Assembly: GCA_017644045.1 (NCBI GenBank)
Contig: JAEPMI010000014.1
Span: forward strand, 186,001-250,000
Direction of reading: 5' to 3'
Length of the DNA stretch: 64,000 nt
From: Deltaproteobacteria bacterium
GTDB lineage: Bacteria; Myxococcota_A; Polyangia; Polyangiales; Houyiibacteriaceae
Shown: in pieces, positions 36,707 to 45,125 of the stretch
Layout of the letters: each line of letters starts with the position of its first letter
Numbering within the stretch: the stretch's first letter is position 1
Program-made: the position numbers and the translations under genes
The notes under the pieces: generated by a model
Database searches by the model: none
Told to the model about the DNA's origin: nothing
Seen by the model: the letters and a program-made list of their open reading frames with translations, nothing else

Positions 36707-38593
36707 ATGTCGCGATGGATGATCCTCGGAGGGGCCGCGTTGGTGGTGGCCGGAGTGGCGAGCAGCTGGCGGAGCGAGGCTCAGCCAGCCGCGACGGCCA
36801 CGGCGATGGCGGCGGTCGAGAGCGCCGAGTGTGAGGCGGCGAACGCCCCCGGCCGCACAGCCGGCCGCGCCCCCCGAGGCGACGCCGAGACCCGTCGCGC
36901 GGCCCAGCGCGCGCTCGGCTTCCTCTCCGAGTCGGTGTCGACGTGGCAGCAGCAGCACCAGTGCTTCGGCTGCCACGTGCAGGCGGTGAGTCTGGAGGGC
37001 CTCTCGGTCGGTCGAGCCCACGGCTACGACGTCTCCCGCGGCACCTTCTCCACCGTCCTCGAGGGGTTGCTCGATTCGCCCGGCGGAGCCCGCACCACCG
37101 AAGGGCTGAGCTACCACGGCTCGCAGCTCATCCACCCCTCGAACGCCTTTGGCGGGGCCGCGCTCGCCACCTACGACGCGCTCGTGAACGACCGGCTCTC
37201 CGCCGACCTGCTGAAGGTCGCCAGCCGTCTCGAGGAGCTCCAGGAGAACGACGGCTCCATCGGCGGCAACTACGTGAACCCGCCGGTCGCCGTCGGCACG
37301 ATCCAGAGCACCACCCAGGCCGTGCAGGCCTGGCGCCAGGCCTACGCGCGCAGCGCCGACGACCGGTGGCTCCGCCCGATTCGCCGCGCCGAGGACTACC
37401 TCTCCGGCCAGGTCTCGGCGCTCACGGACAGCTCCGACGTCCAGCAGATCGACTACGCCGTGCTGGGTCTCCTCGCCGCCGGCGCCCGGCCCGAAGAAGC
37501 GCGGCTGCAGCGCCTCGCGCGCCGCTTGCGCACCCTACAGCAGCCGGACGGGAGCTTCGGCTCACCGCTCCTCACCGGGCAGGCGCTCTACGTGCTCCGG
37601 CGGCTCGGCGCCTCCGAAGGTGACCGAGCCGTCCGCAACGGGACGCGTTGGCTGGTCGGTGCCCAGGAGCCGAACGGCGGCTGGGGCGCTGGCGGCGCGG
37701 CTCGCGGCACGGCGACCTGGGGCGTGCTCGGGCTCGTGTCACTCGACGTGACCAGCATCGACGTGAGCGGCCTGCGCGACGGTCAGCATCTCGGTGCAGC
37801 CACTCGCCTCGAAGCACACGCGAGCGACAACGAGGGCTCGGCGATCACCCGGACGGAGATCTACGTGGACGACGTCCGTGTCGCGAGCCGTTGCGGCGAG
37901 CGCGTCGCGCTCCGTCTCGACCCCGCGGCCCTCGAGCCCGGGCGCCACATCGTGCGCGCGGTGGCGACGAACGCCCGCGGTCGCTCGGGCACGACCCTCG
38001 TCGAGCTCTACGCGGGCGACCACTATCTCACCGAGCCGGGCAGTCGCTGGGATGGCGGCGCCACGGTGTTCGGTGTGCGCGACGTGGCTCCCGAGAGCCT
38101 GCGCCATCGCGTCGAGCTCCAGGTCCTGCCCGAGGAAGGCGAGGGCGGACCCATTGCCACCGTGACCCGGCCGGGCACGCAGGGCGCGCTCGAGCTCCGG
38201 GTGAGCGAGACCACCGCTGGCCAGCCGCTGCCGCGGGGCCGCTATCGGGCGAAGCTGATCTTCCGCGACGCTCGCGGCAACGCGCGCCAGGAGGTCGAGC
38301 TGCCCTTCGTGCACGACACGCCCGACGCGCAGCACGCGCGCTACGGACAAGTCGCCGGTCAGCTCAATCTCGGATCAGGGGTCGCCCAGAACGCCGAGGT
38401 CGAGCTGGTCGACGGCGAGGGCAACGTGGTCCAGCGCACCACCTCCACGAGCTCCGGTCGCTACCGCTTCCGCAACGTGGACCAGGGCCGCTACCAGGTC
38501 CGCGTCCGCCGTCGCGGGGTGCAGCGCTCGGAGGCGCAGGCCACCGTCGAGGCCGCACCCGCCGCCGAGGCCGCCGCCGACTTCGCGCTCTGA
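36707..38593 (+). CDS. Exported alpha-toroid protein with CxxCH and carboxypeptidase-regulatory-like tail
   Basis: 628 residues. Signal/anchor (MILGGAALVVAGVASSW), then a CxxCH haem-attachment motif C86-x-x-C89-H90 (QCFGCHVQ). It runs directly into an alpha/alpha-toroid of squalene-cyclase/prenyltransferase type (about 100-345, repeats such as LQENDGSIGG, LQQPDGSFGS and NGGWGAGG). After it come Ig-like domains (about 350-420 and 440-540) and a final CarboxypepD_reg-like fold (about 540-615, QNAEVELVDGEGNVVQ; SSGRYRFRNVDQGRYQVRVR). The terpene-cyclase acidic motif is not seen, so it is probably a secreted binding protein. Clear ribosome site GGAGGGA. Confidence 0.82.
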   Translation: MSRWMILGGAALVVAGVASSWRSEAQPAATATAMAAVESAECEAANAPGRTAGRAPRGDAETRRAAQRALGFLSESVSTWQQQHQCFGCHVQAVSLEGLSVGRAHGYDVSRGTFSTVLEGLLDSPGGARTTEGLSYHGSQLIHPSNAFGGAALATYDALVNDRLSADLLKVASRLEELQENDGSIGGNYVNPPVAVGTIQSTTQAVQAWRQAYARSADDRWLRPIRRAEDYLSGQVSALTDSSDVQQIDYAVLGLLAAGARPEEARLQRLARRLRTLQQPDGSFGSPLLTGQALYVLRRLGASEGDRAVRNGTRWLVGAQEPNGGWGAGGAARGTATWGVLGLVSLDVTSIDVSGLRDGQHLGAATRLEAHASDNEGSAITRTEIYVDDVRVASRCGERVALRLDPAALEPGRHIVRAVATNARGRSGTTLVELYAGDHYLTEPGSRWDGGATVFGVRDVAPESLRHRVELQVLPEEGEGGPIATVTRPGTQGALELRVSETTAGQPLPRGRYRAKLIFRDARGNARQEVELPFVHDTPDAQHARYGQVAGQLNLGSGVAQNAEVELVDGEGNVVQRTTSTSSGRYRFRNVDQGRYQVRVRRRGVQRSEAQATVEAAPAAEAAADFAL

Positions 38594-38599
38594 TCGGGC

Positions 38600-40258
38600 T
38601 CAGGGCATGCCGCAGCGGAAGGTGTCGGCCAGGGTGGTCTCCACCGTGAAGGTCGACGCCGACGTGTGCCGCTCGGCGAAGAAGAGGTGGAGCGTGTAGC
38701 GCTCGCCCATGACGAGGCCGAGCGAGGGCGCGACCGTGTCGAGATCGACGGTGGCCTCCTGCCGGCCGTGCACGCCGCCGAGGTCGATCACCAGCTGGCC
38801 GTCGATGAAGACGAAGACGTCGTCGTCACCTCGGAAGCGGAAGATCTCGCCGCCGAGGTAGCGGAAGACGGTGGTCGCCTCGAGCGTGAAGTGGAAGTTG
38901 TGGGCGAAGCCCTCGTTGCCGAAGAGCATCCCGTCGATCGGGAAGAAGGTGAGGTCGTCGAAGACGAAGAGGCCGCTCGGCGTCTCGGTGAGCGGTAGGT
39001 CGACGTCGACACCCTGATTCACGCCGGGGACGTCGCGGTACCATTGGTCGAAGCTGGCCTGACCGCTGACCGTCGCCGTCGGCCCGGCCGGTGCGTAGAC
39101 CGGCTTGCCCATGCCATCGAGGAACGGCTCCACGAGGCCCCGGTCGTTTCCGATCGCTGCCTCGAAGTCGGGGTGGCTGCGGCGGAAGTCGCGGATGCGC
39201 GCCTCGAGCACCGGGGGCAGCGGCACCTCGGCCGAGCAAGGGCCCCAGGTCCCGGTCACTACGTCGCAGCGCTCGATGCCCGGCCCACAGGGTGAGCTGC
39301 AGCCCCTCTCGGTGACGACGCCTTCGCAGGTGCCGACCACCCCGCCCGAGCAGGAAGCCGTTCCCGCGCCGCACGGGTCCATGCAGGCGACCGTCGTGTC
39401 GGGCACCTCGCAGGTGCCCACGATCCCATCGATGCACGACGCGGACCCGGCGCCGCAGACGTTGGTGCACGACACCCGCGTCGGCGGGACCGCGCACTCA
39501 CCCACGACGCCATCGACGCACGCGGCGGTGCCCGAGCCGCAATCGTTCGTGCACGGCAAGCTCGTCGGCGCCACCTCGCACGCGGCCATGGTTCCGTCGA
39601 CGCACTCGGCGCTCCCCGGGCCGCAGTCGTTCGAGCAGGGGAGCCGAGTGGGCGCCACTTCGCACTCGCCGACCGCCCCATCGACGCACGCTGCGGTCCC
39701 GGCGCCGCAGTCGTTGGTGCACGAGACGCGCGTCGGATCGACCGCGCACTCGCCGAGCACGCCGTCCGAACAGAGCGCCGTTCCCGACCCGCAGACGTTC
39801 GTGCAGGGCACCGTCGTCTCCGGCACCTCGCACTCGCCGACCACTCCGTCCGAGCAGAGCGCGGTCCCCGACCCGCAAGCGTCGTCGCAGGGCACCATCG
39901 TGTCCGGCACGCTGCAGGTCCCCACGACTCCGTCGCGGCAGGTGGCCACGCCGCGGCCACACGCGTTCGTGCAGGCGACCTCCGCCGGCGGTACCGAGCA
40001 GGCTCCGACCACGCCATCGGCGCAGAGTGCAGTCCCGGAGCCGCAGGCATCCTCGCAAGGCACCGTCACGGGCTCGACCTCACATACCGACCAGAACCCG
40101 TCGACGCAGGCCTGGACCCCCTCACCGCAGGTGTCGCTGCACGCGCGAAGCCCGGCGTCGCCGTAGCAGGGCTCGCGCTCGGTCCCCTCGTCCAGCTCCG
40201 TCCGCGCGCCGCAGCCAGCGAGCAACGAGAGCAGGAGCGCGAGCGAGCGGACGGGCAT
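38600..40258 (-). CDS. Lipoprotein with 11 Cys-rich repeats and a fibro-slime domain
   Basis: 552 residues. Lipobox SLLAGC, then 11 repeats of 28 residues (residues 38-345), each with four cysteines at fixed spacing (pattern VPCxxxCGSGTALCxDGVVG and so on). The C-terminal ~200 residues (about 352-548) are a fibro-slime domain: PIDGMLFGNEGFAHNFHFT, FRGDDDVFVFIDGQLVIDLG and LHLFFAERHTSAS. This domain occurs in secreted, often slime- or matrix-associated proteins. The protein is probably outer-membrane-anchored with a disulfide-rich stalk. It converges with the toroid gene, 6 nt apart. Confidence 0.9.
   Translation of the reverse strand: MPVRSLALLLSLLAGCGARTELDEGTEREPCYGDAGLRACSDTCGEGVQACVDGFWSVCEVEPVTVPCEDACGSGTALCADGVVGACSVPPAEVACTNACGRGVATCRDGVVGTCSVPDTMVPCDDACGSGTALCSDGVVGECEVPETTVPCTNVCGSGTALCSDGVLGECAVDPTRVSCTNDCGAGTAACVDGAVGECEVAPTRLPCSNDCGPGSAECVDGTMAACEVAPTSLPCTNDCGSGTAACVDGVVGECAVPPTRVSCTNVCGAGSASCIDGIVGTCEVPDTTVACMDPCGAGTASCSGGVVGTCEGVVTERGCSSPCGPGIERCDVVTGTWGPCSAEVPLPPVLEARIRDFRRSHPDFEAAIGNDRGLVEPFLDGMGKPVYAPAGPTATVSGQASFDQWYRDVPGVNQGVDVDLPLTETPSGLFVFDDLTFFPIDGMLFGNEGFAHNFHFTLEATTVFRYLGGEIFRFRGDDDVFVFIDGQLVIDLGGVHGRQEATVDLDTVAPSLGLVMGERYTLHLFFAERHTSASTFTVETTLADTFRCGMP
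39224..40147 (-). repeat. 11 x 84-bp coding tandem repeats
   Basis: The 28-residue Cys repeats are encoded by a continuous 84-bp-period array (11 units). Units differ in sequence, most closely related neighbours being repeats 4-5 and 6-8. Variable copy number between strains would be expected. Confidence 0.85.
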
Positions 40259-40293
40259 GCGCTCACAGGATAGCCGGTTCGGTCCCCGCCACC

Positions 40294-40749
40294 CTATTCG
40301 CTACCCATGTCGGCGACCGGGGGACCCCCGTCGAGACCGACGGTCTTCTCGAAGAGCCAGAGCTGGATGCAGCCGACTTCGTAGGTCGTGAGTACCGTGA
40401 ACGGCGGCATGGTCTGGCCGCAGGTCGGGGGCTGGGTGCCTCGGATCTTCTCCATGAGGAAGCTGTTGTTCGGATCGAGCGGGTCGATTCGAACTCGGTC
40501 TTCGCATTGGGTGGCCGAAGCGTTCTCCATCCGTTCGAAGATGCCGGGACTGTTCAGGTCGAGCTGCGCGGCCGGCGAGGTGCTGCCGTGGCAATCCTCG
40601 TTTCCGCACCGCGCCCGCAAGAGCGCCGGGACATCGATGTCCAGCAGGCAGAGGTCGAGCGGTTGCTCTGGGTACTGGTCGGGATCGTCGAGCTTTCCGG
40701 GGCATCCGAGGAGCGAAGCGAGAGCGAAAGCGAAGAGGACGTGGCGCAT
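40294..40749 (-). CDS. Lipoprotein with CxxxxCH motif
   Basis: 151 residues, lipobox LASLLGC. The mature part has LLRARCGNEDCHGSTSPAAQ (CxxxxCH, not a canonical CxxCH), PNNSFLMEKIRGTQPPTCGQ and MPPFTVLTTYEVGCIQLWL. This is the layout of the myxobacterial cytochrome-c-like 'CxxCH/TMP' lipoproteins that often accompany larger secreted proteins; haem binding by this spaced motif is uncertain. The open frame continues upstream past 40749, but the ATG there begins the signal. Confidence 0.75.
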   Translation of the reverse strand: MRHVLFAFALASLLGCPGKLDDPDQYPEQPLDLCLLDIDVPALLRARCGNEDCHGSTSPAAQLDLNSPGIFERMENASATQCEDRVRIDPLDPNNSFLMEKIRGTQPPTCGQTMPPFTVLTTYEVGCIQLWLFEKTVGLDGGPPVADMGSE

Positions 40750-40989
40750 GGGGGTCGTCGAGCGCACCCCGAGTGAGGCGAACGAGCGGTGGGGGGACGC
40801 TGCTCGTAGGAGCCGTGGCAGCACCAAAAGGGGTCACCGACCCTCGGTCGCGCACGTGATGGCGGAGCTCCCCGACGTCGATCCCGAACTCATCCGTCAT
40901 CAAGACAGGTGAGGCGAACCCGTAGTGCTCATCGGTGCTGGTCGCTCGTTCGTGGTGGCATCGGCAAGGAGGCGCTAGCGTTCCGTTCG

Positions 40990-42267
40990 ATGGGATTGCG
41001 CCCGACCTGCTCGTTCGTCGCCGCCTTGGCGTTGCTGGTGCTCGGCGGTTGCTATCGCTCTCATGAGATCGCCGATGAGGTCGATGCGAGCGTTCCCGAC
41101 CTGTCGATCGACCCGGACCTCGGGCACGACTTCGGTCCGCCCGTCAGGCCGAGTCGGCCGGAGGTCGTGGGAGTGTTGAGCGCGCCCCGCCTGTTCCCCG
41201 CGTTGCTCGAGCTGGATGGTCGCGTCGTGATCGCGGCGGGTGCGGGATTCGAAGGGTCCGATGACCTGCCACTCGACCTCTTCGACCCGTCGACGGGCGA
41301 GGTCGCACCGGACCCCAACCTTCCGAGCGGCCCAGTGGGAGCTGGATACTTCGTCGATTCGTCGGGCCTGGGATTCGCGGGTGGCCTCGGCTTCGATCCG
41401 TCGCTGGCGCCACTAGGCCCTGCGCTCGATACGACGGGTCGGATTCATGATGGAATGATCGTGCCGATGAGCCCTTTGCGTTCCGCCGCTGGTTGGCCGC
41501 TCGTCTCCGAGCTCGGTGGGCGGGTGTTGGTCATCTCTGGCTATCTCCATGGGGCCGGGAGCGGGGTGTTCGAGAGCTCGGATGACGCCCACTGGCTCGT
41601 TGGTGGAGATGGGTGGGCTTCGTTCGCCGTCGCGGGGCCACAGGGCCGCCCGCGAGGGGCCTGTGTCTCCTTGGCCGAGGTCGTCCACTGCAGCGGCGGC
41701 GTCGCACGACCGGAAGAGTCTTCGGGAGTGAACGCGTCAGTGAGGGAGCTCTCGATCGCGGGTGAGGGGCGGCTGTCGGGCCGCCACATCGTCCGGCTGG
41801 CCACGCCACGCGCGGCTCACGTGATGTTCGCGACGGGTGAGGAAGAGCTCACGGTCGCCGGCGGCGTCTTTCAGGACCGAAGTCGTCCCCCGGTGCCCGA
41901 TCGGCTTCCGTACGTCGATCTCCCGCCCATCGCTGGTGTGGAGAGGACCCGGGTCCGGTCGCGCCGAGACTTCTGGGAGCGGGCCGGCGAGTTGCCACAC
42001 CCCTTGGCGCACATGGCCGGCGTTCGTACTCCAGCTGGTGCGCTCTTGCTCCTCGGCGGAACGTCCTCGCCGTTGTCGCGAGCGGAGGGGCGAACCGAAG
42101 TCCTGATCCGCGACGTCGGTGAGGAGCGTTGGCGAGTGGTGGATGCAGGACTCATCCCACGATACGCCCATGGCGTTCTCTTGCTCGAGGACGGGTCCAT
42201 CCTGATTGCCGGAGGGCTGAGTGCCCCTGGCGAACCCGTCCTCGAAGTCGAACGACTTCGATTCTGA
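40990..42267 (+). CDS. Kelch-like lipoprotein
   Basis: 425 residues, lipobox LLVLGGC. Repeated strands with GG pairs (LDGRVVIAAGAGFEGSDDL; ELGGRVLVISGYLHGAG; GALLLLGGTSSPLSR; LEDGSILIAGGLS) give a kelch-type propeller. Kelch lipoproteins are frequent in myxobacteria; function unknown. The ATG at 40990 is used; upstream sequence in the same frame lacks a signal. Confidence 0.75.
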   Translation: MGLRPTCSFVAALALLVLGGCYRSHEIADEVDASVPDLSIDPDLGHDFGPPVRPSRPEVVGVLSAPRLFPALLELDGRVVIAAGAGFEGSDDLPLDLFDPSTGEVAPDPNLPSGPVGAGYFVDSSGLGFAGGLGFDPSLAPLGPALDTTGRIHDGMIVPMSPLRSAAGWPLVSELGGRVLVISGYLHGAGSGVFESSDDAHWLVGGDGWASFAVAGPQGRPRGACVSLAEVVHCSGGVARPEESSGVNASVRELSIAGEGRLSGRHIVRLATPRAAHVMFATGEEELTVAGGVFQDRSRPPVPDRLPYVDLPPIAGVERTRVRSRRDFWERAGELPHPLAHMAGVRTPAGALLLLGGTSSPLSRAEGRTEVLIRDVGEERWRVVDAGLIPRYAHGVLLLEDGSILIAGGLSAPGEPVLEVERLRF

Positions 42268-42290
42268 AGCGCTGCTTGGGCCAGACGTTC

Positions 42291-42401
42291 TGCGGCGCTC
42301 GGTTCCCTCGTCCGACTCCGTCCGCGCGCCGCAGCCAGCGAGCAACGAGAGGGAGCGCGAGCGAGCGACCGGTCATGCAAGGATGGGATAGCCGGTTCGG
42401 T
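42291..42401 (-). pseudogene. Decayed duplicate of the Cys-repeat lipoprotein leader
   Basis: About 110 bp here align closely with 40171-40283, the leader, lipobox and upstream region of the Cys-repeat lipoprotein. Matching features include GGTTCCCTCGTCC/GGTCCCCTCGTCC, CCGCAGCCAGCGAGCAACG and the distal GGATAGCCGGTTCGG. A 2-nt deletion and a few substitutions break the frame, and no repeat or fibro-slime domain follows. It is a remnant of a partial duplication. Confidence 0.75.
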
Positions 42402-42509
42402 TGCGGCGACACACTCGGCGGACGGCCCCGACCTGGCAGCGATGGGGCACCGCAACGCAGAACCCTGGCTCGAGCTCGGGTTGCTAGAGGGCAGATTTCG
42501 CTCGCCCGC

Positions 42510-43388
42510 TCACCGAGAGATGGCCAGGACGACCTTCACACCCTGAGCCAGCGCCAGGTCGGCATCCTCCTCGATCGCGCGCAGGTCACCGAGCACGGTG
42601 GCGAGGTCCACCGTGCCCTGCCTGAAGTCCGTTCGGAGCCCGCTCCGAAACTCGTGGGCATGCGCTTCGAGGTACCCGATGTACCTGCGTACCATCTGCA
42701 GCACGGTACGAGGCGACCGGAGCTTGTTCCGGCGGTCGTGGTCGGCGTCGGTACAGAACGACGAGAACGGCTTCTTCGCTCCCGCTTCATCCGCCAAGTC
42801 GTCGAGGGCCTCGGTTGCCATCGAGACGCCGTAGAGCTCGATGATGTGTGGGCTGCCGAGTCGCCGAGGAGCACTCGGGTGGAGTCCCGCGAACTCACGT
42901 TCGAGGGCACGAAAAGGTTCATGCGCGTTCTCCGGAATCAGCTGCTCGAAGGTCTCGCCGGCGAGCCCTTCCTCGAAGCGGGCACCGTGCTCGAGGAGGA
43001 TGCGCGCGAACTCAGCATGGCCTTCGAACATGGCCTGCGACAGTGGCGGCAGCTCGGTCACGTTGAGGTCGGGCTCGACGGCCAGCAGGTGCGGAAGCGC
43101 ATCCAATCGGTTCCAGATCGCTGCGATTCGCAACGCGCCGGCCATGGCGATGTGAAAGCTGCCCCAGTCTGGGTCGAGAAGTGGCAGCACTTGTCGAATC
43201 GCCTCGACTGGTCCCCACGCCAGCCGATTCTCCAGCATCCTGAAGAGCTTCCCCTGCCGGCCCGCGAAGGCCCTGCTGCCCTTCTGAACTGGCTTCCAGG
43301 TATTGGGATCGGCACGGTTGACCTTCAGCTTGTCGGCCATCTCGTGCCAGCCGTCGGCGCCCCACTCGCCCATGTGATTTCGAGCCAT
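42510..43388 (-). CDS. Ankyrin-repeat-like protein
   Basis: 292 residues, no signal. Middle segments (GSFHIAMAGALRIAAIWNRL; PPLSQAMFEGHAEFARILLE, followed by HGAR) match the ankyrin helix-turn-helix pattern. The N terminus is basic and charged and the C terminus is helical (RRYIGYLEAHAHEFRSGLRT). Probably a cytosolic protein-binding scaffold. Starts at ATG 43388. Confidence 0.7.
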   Translation of the reverse strand: MARNHMGEWGADGWHEMADKLKVNRADPNTWKPVQKGSRAFAGRQGKLFRMLENRLAWGPVEAIRQVLPLLDPDWGSFHIAMAGALRIAAIWNRLDALPHLLAVEPDLNVTELPPLSQAMFEGHAEFARILLEHGARFEEGLAGETFEQLIPENAHEPFRALEREFAGLHPSAPRRLGSPHIIELYGVSMATEALDDLADEAGAKKPFSSFCTDADHDRRNKLRSPRTVLQMVRRYIGYLEAHAHEFRSGLRTDFRQGTVDLATVLGDLRAIEEDADLALAQGVKVVLAISR

Positions 43389-43425
43389 GAATCACCGTAT
43401 CCCAGGATGAGCGGGGTGGGGCGAC

Positions 43426-43899
43426 TCACTCCCGAACTGCGAGATAGACGCCCCCCGCGATCGCGCCAACCAACACGAGAATGCCAACGACGACGGCAGC
43501 TGCCTTGCCGGAGGCGTACTGGGAGACCTCGACTCGCTCGACGTCTTCCAGTGGGAAGACATCGGCGCCATTCTCCCGCTCGATCGCCAGAGTGTCGCCT
43601 CGTACGGCGGACACCACGGGGGCGCGGTATTCGTGGGTGTCTCCGTCGACAGTCACCCGAGCATGGCTGTAGCCACGAATCGTGACGTGCCCGCCACCCT
43701 CCGAGCGCAACTCGATTTCCGACTTGGCGACCACGGGCATCGTGACGCCGCCGACTTCCATGCTGTCGTGAGTCTGACTGTAGGCTTCGCCGATTTTCGG
43801 GAGCTCGGTCGGTCGAATGGCATACCAATTGTGGCAACCAACGAGCACCAGGCACGCGCATAGACAGCATCCAAGAGGGACTCGCAACGGTGAGAGCAT
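43426..43899 (-). CDS. Small lipoprotein with a C-terminal membrane segment
   Basis: 157 residues: lipobox CLVLVGC, a beta-rich region (SEIELRSEGGGHVTIRGYSH; EYRAPVVSAVRGDTLAIERE), and a C-terminal hydrophobic stretch (AAAVVVGILVLVGAIAGGVY). Function unknown. Confidence 0.7.
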   Translation of the reverse strand: MLSPLRVPLGCCLCACLVLVGCHNWYAIRPTELPKIGEAYSQTHDSMEVGGVTMPVVAKSEIELRSEGGGHVTIRGYSHARVTVDGDTHEYRAPVVSAVRGDTLAIERENGADVFPLEDVERVEVSQYASGKAAAVVVGILVLVGAIAGGVYLAVRE

Positions 43900-43964
43900 A
43901 GCCCTCGGGTATGCCTATTGATAGGGCTGATGAGCGCGCTCGGTTGTTCGCGATCAGCCATCGT

Positions 43965-45020
43965 TCATAGGCAGAACTGAAGCCAGCGGGGGTCCGAGCG
44001 AACAGCTCGCCACCCACCGTCGGCCTGAGCCATCTGCACGGAGATCATCGAGAACCCGGTGTTCACGCTCACTTCGACGACCCTCTCGCCAGGCCACTGG
44101 GAGTCGCCGGCGTTCGAGCTCTCCTCCAGCCGAAGGTGCGACCCGCGGCGGGACCACGCCGGGACGATCTTCACGTGACCGAAAGGGCTGCTCACGGTGG
44201 CGCGGCACCGCATCCCCTCGGCGTGAATGACCTCGAGACCGAGGCGGCGGTCCGTTTCCCAGTCCAGCTCGTGGAGATGGCGAACGGCCGCGATTCGGGC
44301 ATCGTCGAGGGTGGAGCAGGTCGCCGGTGCCTCCACCTGCGACCCAATCCCACCCCGAAGCAGCTCGAGTGCCTCGTTCGACGCGCACCGCTCGAGGAGC
44401 GCGCGACTGGCTCGGACGCCTTCGATCGTAGCGCGTGCCCGGCGACATTCGATCCCGCCGTCGGAGTGGCATCCAGTCCACGCGTCAGGGACCCCCCAGC
44501 CCTCGGCTCGGAGCAACGAGAGCCAGACCAGGGCGTCCTTGGCGATCGCTCGCGCTAGCGCCTCCTCCAGCGGCGTGCCGGCGTCACCCTCCAATGCCGC
44601 TCGGCGAAGAGCCGTCACGCTCGTCGAAGGATGTCTCGACAGTGTCCTCGAGAAGGCGTCGCGCGCGACCTCGGAGCCCTCCGGTCGGATCGCCGCGATG
44701 GCATTCATCGCGCGCGCTGCCTTCTCGAAGCTTCCGTCGCGAACGATGGGCGCGAGGTGACTCAGGATCGGCTCGCCCAGGCGCACGACCCGGCGGTGTG
44801 CTCGGGCTACCTCCGCCTCGCCCTCGGCTTCCCATAGAGCGTCGAGCGCCGTGGTCGCACGCGGGACATCGAGCGGAGGTAGAGGTGAGTCGGGGAGAGG
44901 CGGGTCGGGTGTGGACAGTCCGATCATGTTCTCGAGCCGCTCCTCTCGCATCGGGGGCGACTCCGTATGGCGCCCCGTCATGTGGCAAGCGCCCATCATC
45001 GGGAGGATCCACATCCACAT
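43965..45020 (-). CDS. Secreted or lipid-anchored helical protein of unknown function
   Basis: 351 residues from ATG 45020 (MWMWILPMMGACHMTG, a weak lipobox at MMGAC). Helical repeats (ALWEAEGEAEVARAHRRVVR; AARAMNAIAAIRPEGSEVAR; LEEALARAIAKDALVWLSLL) suggest an armadillo/HEAT-like fold; the C terminus is beta-rich (GHVKIVPAWSRRGSHLRLEE). Its start is 105 nt from the divergent gamma-glutamyltransferase. Longer frames upstream are antisense and rejected. Confidence 0.68.
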   Translation of the reverse strand: MWMWILPMMGACHMTGRHTESPPMREERLENMIGLSTPDPPLPDSPLPPLDVPRATTALDALWEAEGEAEVARAHRRVVRLGEPILSHLAPIVRDGSFEKAARAMNAIAAIRPEGSEVARDAFSRTLSRHPSTSVTALRRAALEGDAGTPLEEALARAIAKDALVWLSLLRAEGWGVPDAWTGCHSDGGIECRRARATIEGVRASRALLERCASNEALELLRGGIGSQVEAPATCSTLDDARIAAVRHLHELDWETDRRLGLEVIHAEGMRCRATVSSPFGHVKIVPAWSRRGSHLRLEESSNAGDSQWPGERVVEVSVNTGFSMISVQMAQADGGWRAVRSDPRWLQFCL

Positions 45021-45125
45021 CCGCACCTGTGTTGGAGTGCTGGTGGCCCGCGGAATTGGGCGCAGTCGGCGCGGATGGCCATCCGCCCCTGGACGGATCG
45101 GCCTCGCTGCGACAGCATCCGCGAA

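Noticed and set aside
39224-40147. Regular 84-bp repeats resembling a repeat array
   Set aside because: Not a CRISPR: repeats are adjacent with no unique spacers, stay in frame and encode a conserved four-cysteine motif.
40294-40749. Assignment as a cytochrome c
   Set aside because: The motif is CxxxxCH (CGNEDCH), not CxxCH; haem binding is therefore not claimed, only a similarity to myxobacterial lipoproteins with such spacing.
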